Origin: Roseburia sp.
GTDB lineage: Bacteria; Bacillota; Clostridia; Lachnospirales; Lachnospiraceae
Length of the DNA stretch: 64,000 nt
Direction: 5' to 3'
NCBI GenBank assembly: GCA_019421345.1
Contig: JAHZFL010000005.1
Span: 62,001 to 126,000 of the forward strand
This document shows positions 24,170-31,958 of the stretch, one piece after another. The notes under the pieces are model-generated. The model was given only the letters and a program-made list of their open reading frames with translations, searched no databases and was not told the origin of the DNA. The translations under genes were made by a program, and so were the position numbers. Numbering within the stretch: position 1 is the stretch's first letter; each line of letters begins with the position of its first letter.

Positions 24170-25708
24170 ATGAATGATAATGATTATAGAGAGGTAATAG
24201 ACGAGGAAGCTTTAGAAAACAAAGAGCTTTCTAAAGAGGGTGAGACGGATGCGGTGCGTCAGGAGCGGGGGATGACGGAGACTTCTGACAGCGAAAAACC
24301 AACTGATCAGGAGACGGAGTATGAGGACATCTGCTATATTTGTCACCGCCCGGAGCATGTGGCGGGACGGATGATCAAGATCCCGAATGACATCTGCATC
24401 TGTCAGGATTGTATGCAGCGTACCTTCGACAGCATGAACCAGTCGGGTTTTTCGATGGATGATATGATGAATCTGAATTTGGGAAAGATGCCGAATATCA
24501 GCATGATCAATCTGTCGGATCTTCAGAATCTGCAGGGCACGCTTCCGAATCATCAGAAGCTGAAGAAGAAAAAAAAGAAAGAGAATGAAACGCCTGTCAT
24601 TGATATTGCTAAGATTCCGGCACCGCACCGGATCAAGGCTTCTTTGGACGAATATGTGGTAGGGCAGGAGCAGGCGAAGAAGGTGATGTCTGTCGCTGTT
24701 TACAATCATTATAAGAGGATTGCCGCGGATGAGAAGGACGGTATTGAGATCGAGAAATCGAATATGCTGATGATCGGTCCGACCGGCTGCGGCAAGACGT
24801 ATCTGGTTAAGACGCTTGCAAGGCTTTTGGATGTGCCGCTTGCGATCACAGATGCGACCTCTCTGACAGAGGCGGGATACATAGGCGATGATATTGAGAG
24901 CGTGGTGAGCAAGCTTTTAGCGGCTGCGGACAACGATGTGGAGCGCGCGGAGCATGGCATTATTTTTATTGATGAGATCGACAAGATCGCAAAGAAGCGC
25001 AATACGAACCAGCGCGATGTCAGCGGCGAGTCGGTGCAGCAGGGGATGCTAAAGCTTTTAGAGGGTGCAGAGGTCGAGGTTCCTGTCGGCGCGAGCAGCA
25101 AGAATGCGATGGTGCCGATGACGATGGTGAATACAAAGAATATTTTATTTATCTGCGGCGGAGCGTTTCCCGAGCTGGAGGAGATTATCAAGGAGCGTTT
25201 AAATAAGACGGCTTCCATTGGTTTTGGTGCAAAGCTTAAGGATGAATACGATCAAAAGGAAAATCTGCTGTCAGAGGTGACAGTGGAGGATGTACGAAAA
25301 TTCGGCATGATACCGGAGTTTTTAGGAAGGCTTCCGGTGATGTTCACGCTGGATGCACTGACAGAGGATGCGCTGGTAAGAATTTTAAGAGAGCCGAAAA
25401 ATGCAATTTTAAAGCAGTATGAGAAGCTGCTCGCAATGGATGAGGTTCGTTTGCAGTTTGATGAGGATGCGCTGTGTGCAATTGCAAGAAAGGCGAAGGA
25501 GAAGAAGGTGGGCGCGCGTGCGCTTCGCGCAGTGATCGAGGAGTTTATGCTCGATATTATGTATGAGATCCCAAAGGATGATAATATCGGAACAGTTACG
25601 ATCACAAAGGATTATGTGGAGAAAAAGGGAAGTCCGCGGATTGAGATGCGCGGATGCACCCGTATTGCAGACGGCGGCACACCTCAGATTGCGGGGAGTA
25701 CCGTATAA
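24170..25708 (+). CDS. ClpX-like AAA+ unfoldase with acidic N-terminal extension
   Basis: A 512-residue ClpX relative; ordinary ClpX has about 420. Residues 1-50 are an acidic extension. A zinc-binding domain follows (Cys55, Cys58, Cys78, Cys81). Walker A GPTGCGKT is at 203-210, the pore loop is GYIGDD, Walker B is IIFIDEIDK, and the ClpP-docking IGF loop is present (ASIGFGA, near 350). The RKH pore-entrance motif of ClpX is absent; that region reads VPVGASSKNAMVPMTMV. No clpP is nearby. It should bind ClpP and unfold proteins, but with substrate choice different from the housekeeping ClpX. AAGGAG precedes the ATG. Confidence 0.85.
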   Translation: MNDNDYREVIDEEALENKELSKEGETDAVRQERGMTETSDSEKPTDQETEYEDICYICHRPEHVAGRMIKIPNDICICQDCMQRTFDSMNQSGFSMDDMMNLNLGKMPNISMINLSDLQNLQGTLPNHQKLKKKKKKENETPVIDIAKIPAPHRIKASLDEYVVGQEQAKKVMSVAVYNHYKRIAADEKDGIEIEKSNMLMIGPTGCGKTYLVKTLARLLDVPLAITDATSLTEAGYIGDDIESVVSKLLAAADNDVERAEHGIIFIDEIDKIAKKRNTNQRDVSGESVQQGMLKLLEGAEVEVPVGASSKNAMVPMTMVNTKNILFICGGAFPELEEIIKERLNKTASIGFGAKLKDEYDQKENLLSEVTVEDVRKFGMIPEFLGRLPVMFTLDALTEDALVRILREPKNAILKQYEKLLAMDEVRLQFDEDALCAIARKAKEKKVGARALRAVIEEFMLDIMYEIPKDDNIGTVTITKDYVEKKGSPRIEMRGCTRIADGGTPQIAGSTV

Positions 25709-25730
25709 AATAATAGCATAAATCAGATTG

Positions 25731-25771
25731 CTCCGGCATCTATTAATTATGAATAGATGACCGGAGTTTTT
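25731..25771 (+). terminator. Terminator whose stem holds the ribosome site of the next gene
   Basis: The arms CTCCGG-CATCTATT (25731-25744) and AATAGATG-A-CCGGAG (25752-25766) are followed by T5, and the protease ATG comes at 25772. The CCGGAG arm is the only ribosome site for that ATG. Confidence 0.8.
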
Positions 25772-27436
25772 ATGTCAAATTGCAGACAGCAGATACATTC
25801 GAATGATTATTATGATTTCATTGTCCCGTACGGTGTCGGACCGGAGCAAATTACTGTGAGCGGCTGTACGCAGCGGATTTCGGAGGACTATGATATATTT
25901 TATTTTCCGCGGGAGGGTCTTCCGTCTCTTTCGATTGCGGATTACAGCTATACGACAATTCCAAAATGCTATGGTCTTTTAGACACGACGGCGCTTGAGG
26001 CATCGGGAATTCTTAGGATGCAGAACCAACCGGTGCTTTCCTTAAAGGGCGATGGGGTTTTGATTGGATTCATTGATACGGGCATTGACTATACGAACAA
26101 ATTATTTCGGTATGCTGACGGGAGTTCAAGGATCGTGCGTATCTGGGATCAGTCGATTACGGACGGAGAGACGCCGGAGGGGATTTTATACGGGTCGGAG
26201 TACACGAAAGAGGTGATCGACCGCGCGCTGGCTTCGGAAAATCCTTATGATATTGTGCCGTCGCGTGATGAGAATGGGCACGGTACTTTTTTGGCGGGTG
26301 TTGCCTGCGGAAACGAAGATGCGGAAGCTGATTTTATTGGGGCTGCCCCACAGGCGCAGATTGCCGTCGTAAAATTAAAGGAGGCAAAGCAGTATTTAAG
26401 GGAATTTTTCTTTGTGCCGGAAGGTGTGCCTGCTTATCAGGAAAATGATATTATGATGGGGGTTGCTTATCTGGATTATCTTGCAAACGTCTTAAATATG
26501 CCGCTTGTCATCTGCATTGCGCTTGGAAACAGTATTGGCAGCCACGGAAAGAACGGGCCGCTTTCCGGTTATCTGAATTTTATCTGCACAAGACGCCGGC
26601 GTTCGATCGTGGTGGCGGGAGGAAATGAGGCAAATTCGCGTCATCATTTCCAAGGGCGTATTGCGGAGGATATGTCATACGAGGATGTCGAGGTGACGGT
26701 GGAGAATGATATGAGTGGATTTTTCCTTGAAATGTGGGCAAATTCACCAGAACTCTACTCCGTCTCTGTCATTTCACCGACCGGAGAGCAGATTCGCAGA
26801 GTGCCTGTGCGTGAAAATGCATCGGAGACTTTCCGGTTTGTCTTTGAGAAAACAGTTGTCATGATCGACTATCGGATTGAGACGCGGGAAGAAGCAAATC
26901 AGCTTATTTATATGCGTTTTATCGCTCCCAAACGCGGACTGTGGGTCATCCGTGTTTATCCTGAGAATATTATTAACGGTTCTTATAATATGTGGCTTCC
27001 CATGGCACAGCTTACGGATGGAAAGGTATATTTTCTTCGCTCCAACCCAGAGATCACACTGACCTCGCCCTCCAATGCCAGGCAGGTCATCACAGTGGGC
27101 GGCTATAATGCGGTAAACCAGAGTATGTTTGCAGATTCTGGGAGGGGCTATACGATTTCGGGGGAGATCAAGCCTGATTTTGCAGCGCCTGCGGTGAACA
27201 TCTACGGTCCGGGACTGCGTGGGGATTACATCCGCTTTACGGGAACGAGCGCGGCGGCAGCAGTGACAACAGGGGCAGTGGCGCAGATCATGCAGTGGGC
27301 GCTGGTGGAGCTGAACAGTCCGCGCCTCTCCAATGCCGGTATTAAGAATATGCTGATACGGGGAACGGGGAAGTCGAATGACAGAAGCTATCCGAATCGG
27401 GAGTGGGGGGATAATGGTATTATAGTGTCAAGTTAG
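25772..27436 (+). CDS. Csp-like subtilisin (S8) peptidase, 3' end apparently replaced
   Basis: A 554-residue protein with a full subtilase triad: Asp102 (GFIDTGIDY), His170 (DENGHGTFLAG) and Ser493 (TGTSAAAAV), plus the oxyanion Asn in CIALGNS. No signal peptide is seen; the first ~90 residues resemble the Csp prodomain. In Clostridia, Csp proteases process spore cortex lytic enzymes during germination; other roles exist. The C-terminus reads SYPNREWG then DNGIIVSS and stops. Relatives normally continue after the WG with YG and a short helix, so the last ~15 native residues seem lost where the mobile element begins. The start at 25772 uses the CCGGAG site. Confidence 0.85.
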   Translation: MSNCRQQIHSNDYYDFIVPYGVGPEQITVSGCTQRISEDYDIFYFPREGLPSLSIADYSYTTIPKCYGLLDTTALEASGILRMQNQPVLSLKGDGVLIGFIDTGIDYTNKLFRYADGSSRIVRIWDQSITDGETPEGILYGSEYTKEVIDRALASENPYDIVPSRDENGHGTFLAGVACGNEDAEADFIGAAPQAQIAVVKLKEAKQYLREFFFVPEGVPAYQENDIMMGVAYLDYLANVLNMPLVICIALGNSIGSHGKNGPLSGYLNFICTRRRRSIVVAGGNEANSRHHFQGRIAEDMSYEDVEVTVENDMSGFFLEMWANSPELYSVSVISPTGEQIRRVPVRENASETFRFVFEKTVVMIDYRIETREEANQLIYMRFIAPKRGLWVIRVYPENIINGSYNMWLPMAQLTDGKVYFLRSNPEITLTSPSNARQVITVGGYNAVNQSMFADSGRGYTISGEIKPDFAAPAVNIYGPGLRGDYIRFTGTSAAAAVTTGAVAQIMQWALVELNSPRLSNAGIKNMLIRGTGKSNDRSYPNREWGDNGIIVSS

Positions 27437-27576
27437 TAAGAAACCAGTAAATTCAAGGGTTTCCGCTGATTTAGTCCTAATAAAAAACTGTTGTGAGAAC
27501 AGCAAAAAATGATTAGGATGAGCTCATTTTTAATCTGGAAACTGAAAATCAGGCAACTTGACACTAAATTACCATT
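27413..27576. repeat. 164-bp segment bounded by 22-bp inverted repeats at the element edge
   Basis: Arms 27413-27434 and 27555-27576 match as inverted repeats at 20 of 22 positions (shared cores AATGGTA and GTGTCAAGTT). The segment overlaps the last protease codons. An inner hairpin CTGTT-GTGAG-AACAG lies between CCTAAT and ATTAGG. It could be the element end with recombinase sites or a small MITE-like insertion. Confidence 0.65.
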
Positions 27577-27650
27577 AAGTATTTTGAGGGTGTGTGAAAG
27601 TGTACCTTGAAAGAGGTGATAACTTAATATTTTAATATTTTGATATTTAG

Positions 27651-27719
27651 GTAGGACTAAATTGGCTCTTGCGTGGACAGGTTCCATGTGCATAAAGCTG
27701 ACTTGGTCCTGCTTTTTTT
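27651..27719 (+). terminator. Long-hairpin terminator or attenuator before the first element gene
   Basis: GTAGGACTAA (27651-27660) pairs with TTGGTCCTGC (27703-27712) using two G-U pairs; T7 follows. The 42-base loop has smaller pairings (TGGA/TCCA). It ends three bases before the AGGAGG of the first gene, so it may be a conditional terminator. Confidence 0.65.
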
Positions 27720-27737
27720 GTTGGAGGAGGAAGGAGT

Positions 27738-28130
27738 ATGGCAATGACAAAGCGAGAGCTGATTGAGTTCCTGAATGAGCTGGTGGAGTTAGCCAGTGAA
27801 GAAAACAGAGCAAGAGCAGTCATGGTAAAGAGAAAGATGATCGATGACTTTGAGAAAAATTACGGATTTGAAAAGGAGGCTGAGAGACAAATATCATATC
27901 TGCCGCCACATGATATAGCCGCCATGCGGGATGATGTGCAGGAAGAATTTAAGCAGAAAGTAATGGTGGAACTGATGAAGCATAGGGAGTGTACTCCTTG
28001 GAATGTTCAGAGGGCGATGGCTTCTAAAATCTACGACTTGAGTGACTTGATTGATATTCGAGAGCATATGGAGCGTATTGAGGAAGAAAGCCGGAAGAAA
28101 GCAGAACAGAGCAGGAGGGGCGTCAGATGA
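27738..28130 (+). CDS. Conserved-looking hypothetical protein of the element
   Basis: A 130-residue, highly charged and mostly helical protein (KRELIEFLNELVELASEENRARAV; HDIAAMRDDVQEEFKQKVMVELMKH; IREHMERIEEESRKKAEQSRRG). No known domain is recognised. It is the first gene of the element, with AGGAGG seven bases before the ATG. The following small membrane-protein gene overlaps its stop (ATGA). An early-region regulatory or accessory role is possible but not shown. Confidence 0.7.
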   Translation: MAMTKRELIEFLNELVELASEENRARAVMVKRKMIDDFEKNYGFEKEAERQISYLPPHDIAAMRDDVQEEFKQKVMVELMKHRECTPWNVQRAMASKIYDLSDLIDIREHMERIEEESRKKAEQSRRGVR

Positions 28131-28276
28131 TAAAGATAGTAATAGGAATAACGGTTGCAGCAGTATGGATTACATTTTTTGCACTTGCAAAAGAAACGGG
28201 AATGGTAGACAGAAGATTAGAAGAAATAAAGAGGCTTACCGCTGAAAGAGAGGTGGGTATTGCAAGTGGGAATTAA
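28127..28276 (+). CDS. Small single-pass membrane protein (49 aa)
   Basis: Starts at the ATGA overlap with the previous gene. Residues 3-21 (IVIGITVAAVWITFFALA) form one membrane helix, followed by a charged cytoplasmic tail. Its 3' end overlaps the next gene by 17 bases. Function is unknown. Confidence 0.6.
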   Translation: MIKIVIGITVAAVWITFFALAKETGMVDRRLEEIKRLTAEREVGIASGN

Positions 28277-28592
28277 CATAAAAGTAGAAAAGAATTTCAG
28301 GCAGAAAGATGTGATTACGGTTGCGGCAAAGCTGGAAAGAGATTTAAAAAGCTGTATGCGGTGCAGATTCTTTTATGGAAATAACAGGCAGTGTATCGCA
28401 AAGAAATGTATTAAAAATGAGGTACAGGAGAAAAGACCAAAGCAGGAAGTAAACAGTATGTGTGTCGGCTGTCCGTACCGACAGTCAGAACTGTATTGTT
28501 TCCCATGTATGAAAAAGCTGATTGGGAAAGATGAAAAGGAGACAGAAATTGTTGGAGAAATGGAGGAAACGAAAGATGGGCAAACATGTTGA
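28260..28592 (+). CDS. Cysteine-rich small protein, possible metal-binding
   Basis: A 110-residue protein with eleven cysteines in two groups: CMRC...C...C (around 32-50) and CVGC...C..C (around 68-85), plus a terminal Cys. The spacing suggests two zinc or iron-sulfur sites. It starts at a TTG (28260) or the GTG at 28266, after GAGGTGG. The last 17 bases overlap the ParM-like gene, whose ribosome site is inside it. No named family is recognised. Basic residues between the clusters would allow nucleic-acid binding. Confidence 0.6.
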   Translation: MQVGINIKVEKNFRQKDVITVAAKLERDLKSCMRCRFFYGNNRQCIAKKCIKNEVQEKRPKQEVNSMCVGCPYRQSELYCFPCMKKLIGKDEKETEIVGEMEETKDGQTC

Positions 28593-29508
28593 GGTAATCG
28601 GAGTAGACCACGGCTGGTCCGGTATGAAAACGGTCAGTCAGATATTTACAACCGGAGTAAAGGAAATTACAACAGAGCCGGCATTCTGGAGTAATGTGGT
28701 GGAATATAATGGTTCCTATTACAAGGCAGGCGGCAAGCGGCTTGAGGTAAGGGAGGTAAAGGTGGAAAATGAAAACTTCTACATTCTTACACTTGCGGCG
28801 GTTGCAAAGGAATTAAACAGACGTGGAATGAGAAATGCAGATGTTCTCTTATCCGTTGGGTTGCCGCTTACAAGATTCGGGGCAGAGAAGCAGGATTTTA
28901 TCGACTACCTGTCTAAGGAAAAGGAAGTGACCTTCTGTTTTGAAAATGAACAGTACCGGATTAAGATTGCGAGGGTGTCCGTATTTCCACAGTGCTATGC
29001 AGCGGTTGCAGACCGGATAAAGACTCTCCCGAAAAGGGTTGTTGTTGTGGATATTGGAAGCTGGACGATTGACATTATGCCGATTGAGGAATCTGCACCA
29101 AATGAAGCCGAATGCATTACGATCAGGGAAGGTTTGATCAAGTGCATGAGAACTATTAACGAGGAATGTATGCGAAAGCACGGCAAGGAGCTTTCCGAGG
29201 AGGATATTCAGGAGATTATGCGTACCGGCAGGCATGAAAAACTGCCGGAAAAGTATCTGACGATTGTGCAGGAGTGTCTCAGAGTCTATGCTGAAAAGGT
29301 CTGCAACATTCTTTTGGAGCATGGCTACAATCTGGAAGTAACAGAGATTGTATTTGTTGGCGGCGGTGCAGGTGTGGTAAAGCGTTTTGGCAATTATGAC
29401 GGAAAAAACATTCAGTACATTGAAGATGTCAGGGCAAATGCAAAGGGATATGAATATCTTGGAAAACTGTTTCTTTCCACCCACAAAAAAGAGTTTGGAC
29501 TGGGGTGA
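28576..29508 (+). CDS. ParM/StbA-like actin-family segregation protein
   Basis: A 310-residue actin-fold ATPase. Phosphate-1 motif GVDHGWSGMKTV is at residues ~8-19, phosphate-2 motif VVVVDIGSWTIDIMP is mid-protein, and the adenosine motif VFVGGGAGVVKRF is near residue 265. ParM proteins form filaments that push replicated plasmids apart. GGAGG lies nine bases before the ATG at 28576. The next gene, six bases on, looks like the ParR adaptor. A plasmid-type partition pair on an integrating element suggests a replicating circular stage. Confidence 0.82.
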   Translation: MGKHVEVIGVDHGWSGMKTVSQIFTTGVKEITTEPAFWSNVVEYNGSYYKAGGKRLEVREVKVENENFYILTLAAVAKELNRRGMRNADVLLSVGLPLTRFGAEKQDFIDYLSKEKEVTFCFENEQYRIKIARVSVFPQCYAAVADRIKTLPKRVVVVDIGSWTIDIMPIEESAPNEAECITIREGLIKCMRTINEECMRKHGKELSEEDIQEIMRTGRHEKLPEKYLTIVQECLRVYAEKVCNILLEHGYNLEVTEIVFVGGGAGVVKRFGNYDGKNIQYIEDVRANAKGYEYLGKLFLSTHKKEFGLG

Positions 29509-29513
29509 TGTAA

Positions 29514-29951
29514 ATGGCAAGGAAAAAAGACAATATTGTGTATCACAATATGAGAATGAATCTTGATAACGAGCAACACCGCAGGATACACAGAGTACTC
29601 ACGGACTTAAATACGGATGTGCATAAGTCAGTCAACCAGTTTCTTATAGATGCGACAGACGCCTATATCAGAGCGTTGGAGGGAAATGATCTCACAACTG
29701 GGGAAATGGCAAAAACAGAAGCACAGGTACAGCCTTATGTTACAAGGGAAGATCTGGATAGGGTGCAGAGTGAGATCAGGGAGGAGCTTCAGAGAGAGAT
29801 GATAGGTATCCTGGTTTCTTCGTTGACAGCCGGAAAAGTTATTCAGGTGCCAGAGATAAGAACGGTAAGGGAGGAAGCGGCACAAAACGTAGCAGAAGAT
29901 GATACGGGAGCAGATGAAACAACCATTGGTCTTGCTTCCTCATGGGGATGA
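29514..29951 (+). CDS. ParR-like adaptor of the ParM system
   Basis: A 145-residue protein. The N-terminal ~55 residues (YHNMRMNLDNEQHRRIHRVLTDLN... VNQFLIDATDAYIRALEG) fit a ribbon-helix-helix DNA-binding domain. The C-terminal half is acidic and flexible, as in ParR where it contacts the ParM filament. It lies six bases after the ParM-like gene. Identification rests on layout and position, not on an exact motif. The 32-bp repeat array 3.6 kb downstream is a possible binding site. Confidence 0.65.
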   Translation: MARKKDNIVYHNMRMNLDNEQHRRIHRVLTDLNTDVHKSVNQFLIDATDAYIRALEGNDLTTGEMAKTEAQVQPYVTREDLDRVQSEIREELQREMIGILVSSLTAGKVIQVPEIRTVREEAAQNVAEDDTGADETTIGLASSWG

Positions 29952-29968
29952 AGAAAGGAGGAACGGTT

Positions 29969-30148
29969 ATGGCAGGAATGATTTTAAGAAAGACAGGGGT
30001 GGTTTTGCTTATCATATGGAAGGGACTGGCTCATGCGGCATTGCTGATTTTGAAACTGTTATTTGGAGGAATCCGATTGTTTCTGCTGCTGTTTACCCTG
30101 ATTGCAAGGATTGTACTGTCTTTTATTGGAATCACTGCCCATGACTAG
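29969..30148 (+). CDS. Small hydrophobic membrane protein (59 aa)
   Basis: MAGMILRKTGVVLLIIWKGLAHAALL leads into two predicted helices rich in Leu, Ile and Val, ending FIGITAHD. The ATG at 29969 has AAAGGAGG seven bases upstream; an earlier in-frame ATG at 29942 overlaps the previous gene and has no site. Small proteins of this type are common in conjugative elements; function is unknown. Confidence 0.6.
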   Translation: MAGMILRKTGVVLLIIWKGLAHAALLILKLLFGGIRLFLLLFTLIARIVLSFIGITAHD

Positions 30149-30156
30149 GGGAGAGT

Positions 30157-30417
30157 ATGGAAGATCTGTTGTCAAAAATTTACGACAAAATAGTGTTTTA
30201 TGAAAAAGACGGTATGAAATGCGGGAAAGAATTTGACACGGTGGTGAGTGAAATTCTGAAACCGTTAAAGGAAAGCAGGACAGAGGAAGAAATTGAGGAG
30301 ATCAGGGAGCTGGTATATCAGGCAGCCTATTCCGCAGAAAAATATGGATTTTATGTCGGTGTCCGTTTTATGGTCAGGTTTTTTGCAGAAATCTGGGGAT
30401 CAGGAATGCGAAAGTAG
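30157..30417 (+). CDS. Small helical hypothetical protein (86 aa)
   Basis: An 86-residue protein with amphipathic helices (LLSKIYDKIVFYEKDGMKCGKEFDTVVSEILKPL; EEEIEEIRELVYQAAYSAEKYGFYVGVRFMVRFFAEIW). The aromatic C-terminal half with Glu/Tyr spacing suggests a compact helical bundle. No family is recognised. GGGGAG precedes the ATG. Confidence 0.65.
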   Translation: MEDLLSKIYDKIVFYEKDGMKCGKEFDTVVSEILKPLKESRTEEEIEEIRELVYQAAYSAEKYGFYVGVRFMVRFFAEIWGSGMRK

Positions 30418-30437
30418 CTTTGAGACAGGAGAAAGAT

Positions 30438-30521
30438 ATGTGGAGACATAAGCTTTATATGGCATATAAGAAAAATGGCAGAGAAAAAAGATTCACATCA
30501 TATATGGAAAGAATCCAGTAA
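30438..30521 (+). CDS. Possible 27-residue small protein
   Basis: A short basic ORF (MWRHKLYMAYKKNGREKRF...) with CAGGAG eight bases upstream. It could be translated, but nothing else supports it. Confidence 0.3.
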   Translation: MWRHKLYMAYKKNGREKRFTSYMERIQ

Positions 30522-30600
30522 AATGCAAGAAGATCAGGATGAACCGAATACGGAACCAACACTTTATGCGGATAAGAATACGGAAAAAGGCTCGGAGAAG

Positions 30601-30655
30601 TTCCGTAAACAAAAACAGATAAATACAGTTGCCCCATGAGGGGCGGTTTACGGAA
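30601..30655 (+). ncRNA. Nested stem-loop in the 434-bp gap
   Basis: An outer perfect 10-bp stem (TTCCGTAAAC at 30601-30610 with GTTTACGGAA at 30646-30655) encloses an inner hairpin GCCCC-ATGA-GGGGC (30631-30644). The surrounding gap (30522-30955) has no convincing gene, only very short ORFs such as 30727-30777. It may be a regulatory RNA or a protein-binding site. Confidence 0.55.
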
Positions 30656-30775
30656 TAAGCTGCCTGTCTCTTGAGAGAGGAGGGATGCATTATGAAATAA
30701 CAGAAAAGGCAGAAGCAGAATAGCAGATGAATAAAATACAAAGTGGGAAAAGAGAAGAAGGAAGCAGATTTACAT

Positions 30776-30808
30776 AAGCCGAGGAGAAAATCCCCGGCTT
30801 TTTGTTTG
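30776..30808 (+). terminator. Terminator-like hairpin 1
   Basis: AAGCCGAGGA pairs with TCCCCGGCTT (one A-C mismatch) around GAAAA, then TTTTGTTT. A 16-codon ORF (30727-30777) ends at its first base, so it could be a leader-peptide attenuator. Confidence 0.65.
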
Positions 30809-30899
30809 TCTAAAACTGGGAAAGGAGCAGGCAGATTGTGGTGATTATTCTTAAAAGAGGGATTCCGCCTTAGCGGATATACAAAGAAAAATATAGTTG

Positions 30900-30927
30900 A
30901 AGCTGAGGAGAAGTCCCCAGCTTTTTT
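30900..30927 (+). terminator. Terminator-like hairpin 2
   Basis: AAGCTGAGGA pairs with TCCCCAGCTT around GAAG, followed by T6. It is a close relative of the hairpin at 30776 with a paired C-G to T-A change. It lies just upstream of the DUF5688 gene. Confidence 0.7.
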
Positions 30928-30955
30928 GGTAAAAAGTAGGAGGAGCTGCAATTAT

Positions 30956-31951
30956 ATGATGAAATACGAAATTTTCAAAGAGGTAGTCAGCGATAAATTT
31001 ATGGATTACCTGCCGGAGCAGTACAGAGATATGGAGCTTGTGGTAAATCCGGTGAACAAAGTAAACTGCACACTGGATGGGATCAACCTGATCGGCGGAA
31101 AGGATAACAGGCTTGTGTCCCCTACGGTTTATATTAATGATATGTATGAACATTATAAACAGCATGAGGATTTGCAGGATGTGATGCAGACCGCGGCAGA
31201 GCAGATGGTAAGAATGTTCGACAGAAATGTGGAAATGCCCCAAATTGATTCCGGGGAAGCAAAAGACAACATTGTATTCCAGTTTGTGAATACAGAGCAG
31301 AACAAGGAACTGCTTGCAGGAGTTCCGCATCGTGAATTCCAGGATTTATCCATTATTTACCGCTGGGTAGTGAAGGTGGATGCAGAGGGAGTTCACAGTA
31401 CTGTGTTAAAAAATGAACTGGCAGGGCGGCTCGGTTTTACTGAGGATCAGCTATTTAAGCTGGCGATGGAGAATACCAGAAGGATGTTCCCGCCATGCAT
31501 AAAGAGCATGAATGAGGTTTTATGTGACATGATGGCACAGGACGGAATGCCGCAGGAGATAGTGGAACTGATGCTGAAGGAAATGCCCGCAGACAATCTG
31601 ATGTATGTGATCTCCAACGAGCGAGGGATCAATGGAGCAATATCCATGCTTTATGAGGATAAGCTTCATACTCTTGCAATGGAAATGGAGAGTGACTTGT
31701 ATATTCTTCCATCATCGGTACATGAGGTTATCGCCGTATCTGCTGGGCTGGGCAATCCGAGTGAACTGGCAGAAATGGTATCAGAAGTCAATATGTCTGA
31801 GGTTACTTTGGAGGAGAGGCTTTCCAATCAGGTGTACCACTATGACAAGGATCTGCGAAAATTAAGTCTTGCAACAGACACACCAAACAAGAGACTGGAT
31901 GGAATCGTGGCAGAGCCGCCGATGGTTTATGAAACAAAACAGTCCAGATAG
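30956..31951 (+). CDS. DUF5688 family protein
   Basis: A 331-residue cytoplasmic protein. It begins MMKYEIFKEVVSDKFMDYLPEQY and has NPVNKVNCTLDGINLIG and PTVYINDMYEHYKQHEDLQDVM, layouts I associate with DUF5688 proteins of Firmicutes conjugative elements. The C-terminal half (LYILPSSVHEVIAVSAGLGNPSELAEMVSEVN) is also typical. Function is unknown. GGAGGAG lies upstream of the ATG at 30956; an upstream extension has no site. It is preceded by two terminator-like hairpins and followed by small genes with overlapping ends. Confidence 0.7.
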   Translation: MMKYEIFKEVVSDKFMDYLPEQYRDMELVVNPVNKVNCTLDGINLIGGKDNRLVSPTVYINDMYEHYKQHEDLQDVMQTAAEQMVRMFDRNVEMPQIDSGEAKDNIVFQFVNTEQNKELLAGVPHREFQDLSIIYRWVVKVDAEGVHSTVLKNELAGRLGFTEDQLFKLAMENTRRMFPPCIKSMNEVLCDMMAQDGMPQEIVELMLKEMPADNLMYVISNERGINGAISMLYEDKLHTLAMEMESDLYILPSSVHEVIAVSAGLGNPSELAEMVSEVNMSEVTLEERLSNQVYHYDKDLRKLSLATDTPNKRLDGIVAEPPMVYETKQSR

Positions 31952-31958
31952 GAGGCTT

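Noticed and set aside
27413..27436. Integration into a tRNA gene
   Set aside because: No tRNA is present at the left boundary or elsewhere in the window; the boundary is within a protease gene.
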